From: JAMQKA01 sp033722415
GTDB taxonomy: Bacteria; Bacteroidota; Rhodothermia; Balneolales; Balneolaceae
Assembly: GCA_033722415.1 (NCBI GenBank)
Contig: JAWVZC010000218.1
Coordinates: forward strand, 1-7,340
Direction of reading: 5' to 3'
Length of the DNA: 7,340 bases
The translations under genes were made by a program, and so were the position numbers. The notes under the pieces were generated by a model. That model worked only from the letters and a program-made list of their open reading frames with translations, did not search any database and was not told the origin of the DNA. The number at the start of each line of letters is the position of its first letter. Position 1 is the stretch's first letter. This document shows positions 6,209-7,340 of the stretch, one piece after another.

Positions 6209-6838
6209 GTGAAGCGATTTCCGACATCTTTTTTTGTTACGGGCACAGACACCGGGATCGGCAAAACGGTGGTCTCCGCAATGCTGGCTCAGGGTCTGGA
6301 TGCCACCTACTGGAAGCCGGTGCAGTCGGGTCTGCAGGAGGAGACCGACACCGAATTCGTAAAACGCACGACCAACTTGCCGGCATCACGGTTTGTGGAG
6401 GAGGAGTATCGGCTGACCGAGCCCTTGTCGCCCCACGCCTCGGCGGCTATTGACGGTATTACCATCAGCATGGACCGTTTTTCTCTGCCCGACTACCAGA
6501 CCCGGCACCTGGTGGTCGAAGGCGCAGGCGGGCTGATGGTGCCCCTGAACGACGAATACATGATTATCGACCTGATTAAATATTTGAACCTGCCGGTACT
6601 GCTTGTTTCCCGCAGCGAGCTGGGAACCCTCAATCACACCTTTCTCTCACTGGAGGCGTTGCGATCCCGTGGTATCGAAATTCTCGGTGTGGTCATGAAC
6701 GGAACAAAAAACGACAGCAACCGCAGGGCTATCGAAAATTATGGCAATGTCAGTGTGCTGGCGGAACTGGAGCCACTGGAACGGGTTACATCGGAAACAC
6801 TCAGGGCTGCCTTCAAACAGTTGTTCGATGAGCCTTGA
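6209..6838 (+). CDS. bioD: ATP-dependent dethiobiotin synthetase
   Basis: BioD closes the ureido ring: it combines 7,8-diaminopelargonate (DAPA), CO2 and ATP to give dethiobiotin in the cytoplasm, normally as a homodimer. The protein has 209 residues, slightly shorter than E. coli BioD (225). The P-loop is GTDTGIGKT at residues 12-20. Lys36 in WKPVQSG corresponds to the catalytic Lys37 of the E. coli enzyme. VVEGAGGLMVPLN is the second signature, holding the glutamate and glycines around the phosphates and Mg2+, and GVVMNGT is the nucleotide-base region. The start is GTG, supported by AAAGAGG at 6195-6201. bioA follows after 153 bp. The large gap from bioC suggests an independent promoter or a former insertion. 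Assignment is firm. Confidence 0.95.
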   Translation: MKRFPTSFFVTGTDTGIGKTVVSAMLAQGLDATYWKPVQSGLQEETDTEFVKRTTNLPASRFVEEEYRLTEPLSPHASAAIDGITISMDRFSLPDYQTRHLVVEGAGGLMVPLNDEYMIIDLIKYLNLPVLLVSRSELGTLNHTFLSLEALRSRGIEILGVVMNGTKNDSNRRAIENYGNVSVLAELEPLERVTSETLRAAFKQLFDEP

Positions 6839-6991
6839 TGGTGACTGCGTCTGGCCTTTGTATTGAGATACCAGGCGACGACCAACTAACGTAAAATCTG
6901 GTGTTTACCATGCCGGGAATTCTGAATGTACCCAAGAAGACGATACAAACCGAACAATTGGTGATTCCCAAATAAATACGTTCATAACGTT
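6839..6991. other. Non-coding gap between bioD and bioA
   Basis: No gene is supported. A weak stem (CGTCTGG at 6848-6854 with CCAGGCG at 6871-6877, one G-T pair, 16-nt loop) lacks a following T-run, so it is not a typical terminator. A 24-codon frame (6901-6975) exists but has no ribosome binding site. The gap ends in a perfect palindrome over the bioA start. Confidence 0.6.
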
Positions 6992-6994
6992 ATG
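6983..6994. promoter_or_regulatory. Perfect 12-bp palindrome covering the bioA start codon
   Basis: CATAACGTTATG reads identically on both strands and its last three bases are the bioA ATG. No Shine-Dalgarno sequence is visible in front of this start. A dimeric repressor could bind here, or the RNA could fold over the start, but one or two 12-bp palindromes are expected by chance in a window this long. Confidence 0.3.
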
Positions 6995-7340
6995 CATGAA
7001 AATATTTGGTACCCGTTCACGATCATTCGAGATGCCCCGGAGCCGATAAAGGTGAAGCGGGGCGAAGGGCTGTGGCTGGAACTCGAGGACGGCCGCCGGA
7101 TTATGGACTGCATTTCCAGCTGGTGGGTCAATATCCACGGGCATGCCCACCCAAAAATTGCTAATGCTATCCACGAGCAGGCACAATCGCTGGAACAGGT
7201 AATTTTCGCCAATTTTACACACGATCCGGCCGAGCGTGTAGCGGAACAGCTATCCGACCGGCTGCCCGGCGATCTCAATCGCGTATTTTATTCCGATGAC
7301 GGGTCGACTGCGGTAGAGGTAGGCATGAAGATGGCGTGGC
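6992..7340 (+). CDS. bioA: Adenosylmethionine-8-amino-7-oxononanoate aminotransferase, 3'-truncated by the window edge
   Basis: BioA transfers an amino group to KAPA to give 7,8-diaminopelargonate, usually with S-adenosylmethionine as the unusual donor, using PLP. Only the first 116 codons are in the window; the PLP-binding lysine lies beyond it. IWYPFT corresponds to the N-terminal HPYT of E. coli BioA, and ISSWWVNIHGHAHPKI to its SSWWAAIHGYNHP substrate segment, including the Trp52 equivalent. FYSDDGSTAVEVGMKMAW matches the PLP-phosphate loop ADSGSVAVEVAMKMA. ATG 6992 is the only start codon between the upstream in-frame TGA (6962-6964) and the conserved region. The E. coli Tyr17 position is phenylalanine (residue 9), a variant found in some family members. 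The donor substrate is therefore not certain. Confidence 0.94.
   Translation, partial: MHENIWYPFTIIRDAPEPIKVKRGEGLWLELEDGRRIMDCISSWWVNIHGHAHPKIANAIHEQAQSLEQVIFANFTHDPAERVAEQLSDRLPGDLNRVFYSDDGSTAVEVGMKMAW

Noticed and set aside
6103..6453. 116-codon plus-strand frame running into bioD in another frame
   Set aside because: It overlaps the P-loop part of bioD, is rich in Arg and Gly as expected of out-of-frame translation, and has no family likeness.
6910..6975. Small frame MPGILNVPKK... upstream of bioA as a leader peptide
   Set aside because: It has no Shine-Dalgarno sequence, no run of regulatory codons and no attenuator-like stem with T-run after it.

Overview
The window looks like a chromosomal biosynthetic stretch of a Bacteroidota-type bacterium, possibly the Balneolota/Rhodothermota branch. 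The clues are a DUF4837-family lipoprotein (a family I know only from this superphylum), Bacteroidota-like TrpA and BioA sequences, weak or unusual ribosome binding sites, and intermediate GC by eye. The exact taxon is inference. Every supported gene is on the + strand. I see no transposase, phage gene, tRNA, rRNA or CRISPR array.

Layout. Positions 1-942 hold the 3' part of trpB, followed by trpA (best start 1035), the two subunits of tryptophan synthase. A DUF4837-type lipoprotein gene (1883-2995) follows after a short gap. Its stop codon directly abuts the start of bioF (2996-4168), which overlaps a short alpha/beta-hydrolase gene (4161-4847, a BioH/BioG-type esterase candidate) by 8 nt, and bioC (4893-5669) follows closely. 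A 539-bp non-coding gap (5670-6208) then carries a compact repeat built of two related hairpins in inverted orientation. After it come bioD (6209-6838), a 153-bp gap, and the 5' end of bioA (6992 to the window edge).

How the genes work together. BioC methylates malonyl-ACP (or malonyl-CoA) so that it can prime fatty acid synthesis. The hydrolase probably cleaves the finished pimeloyl-ACP methyl ester. BioF then makes KAPA, BioA makes DAPA and BioD makes dethiobiotin. Only bioB (biotin synthase) is missing from the late pathway and must lie outside the window. Tight spacing from 1883 to 5669 suggests one transcript for the lipoprotein and bioF-hydrolase-bioC. The repeat-bearing gap suggests that bioD and bioA may have their own expression signals.

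Most of the window is ordinary primary metabolism. The points most worth a second look are the short, divergent pimeloyl-ester esterase candidate; its in-frame arrangement with bioC (one TGA separates them from a BioHC-like fusion); the inverted-hairpin repeat with compensatory changes; and a perfect 12-bp palindrome covering the bioA start codon. I found no convincing case for an entirely new system.
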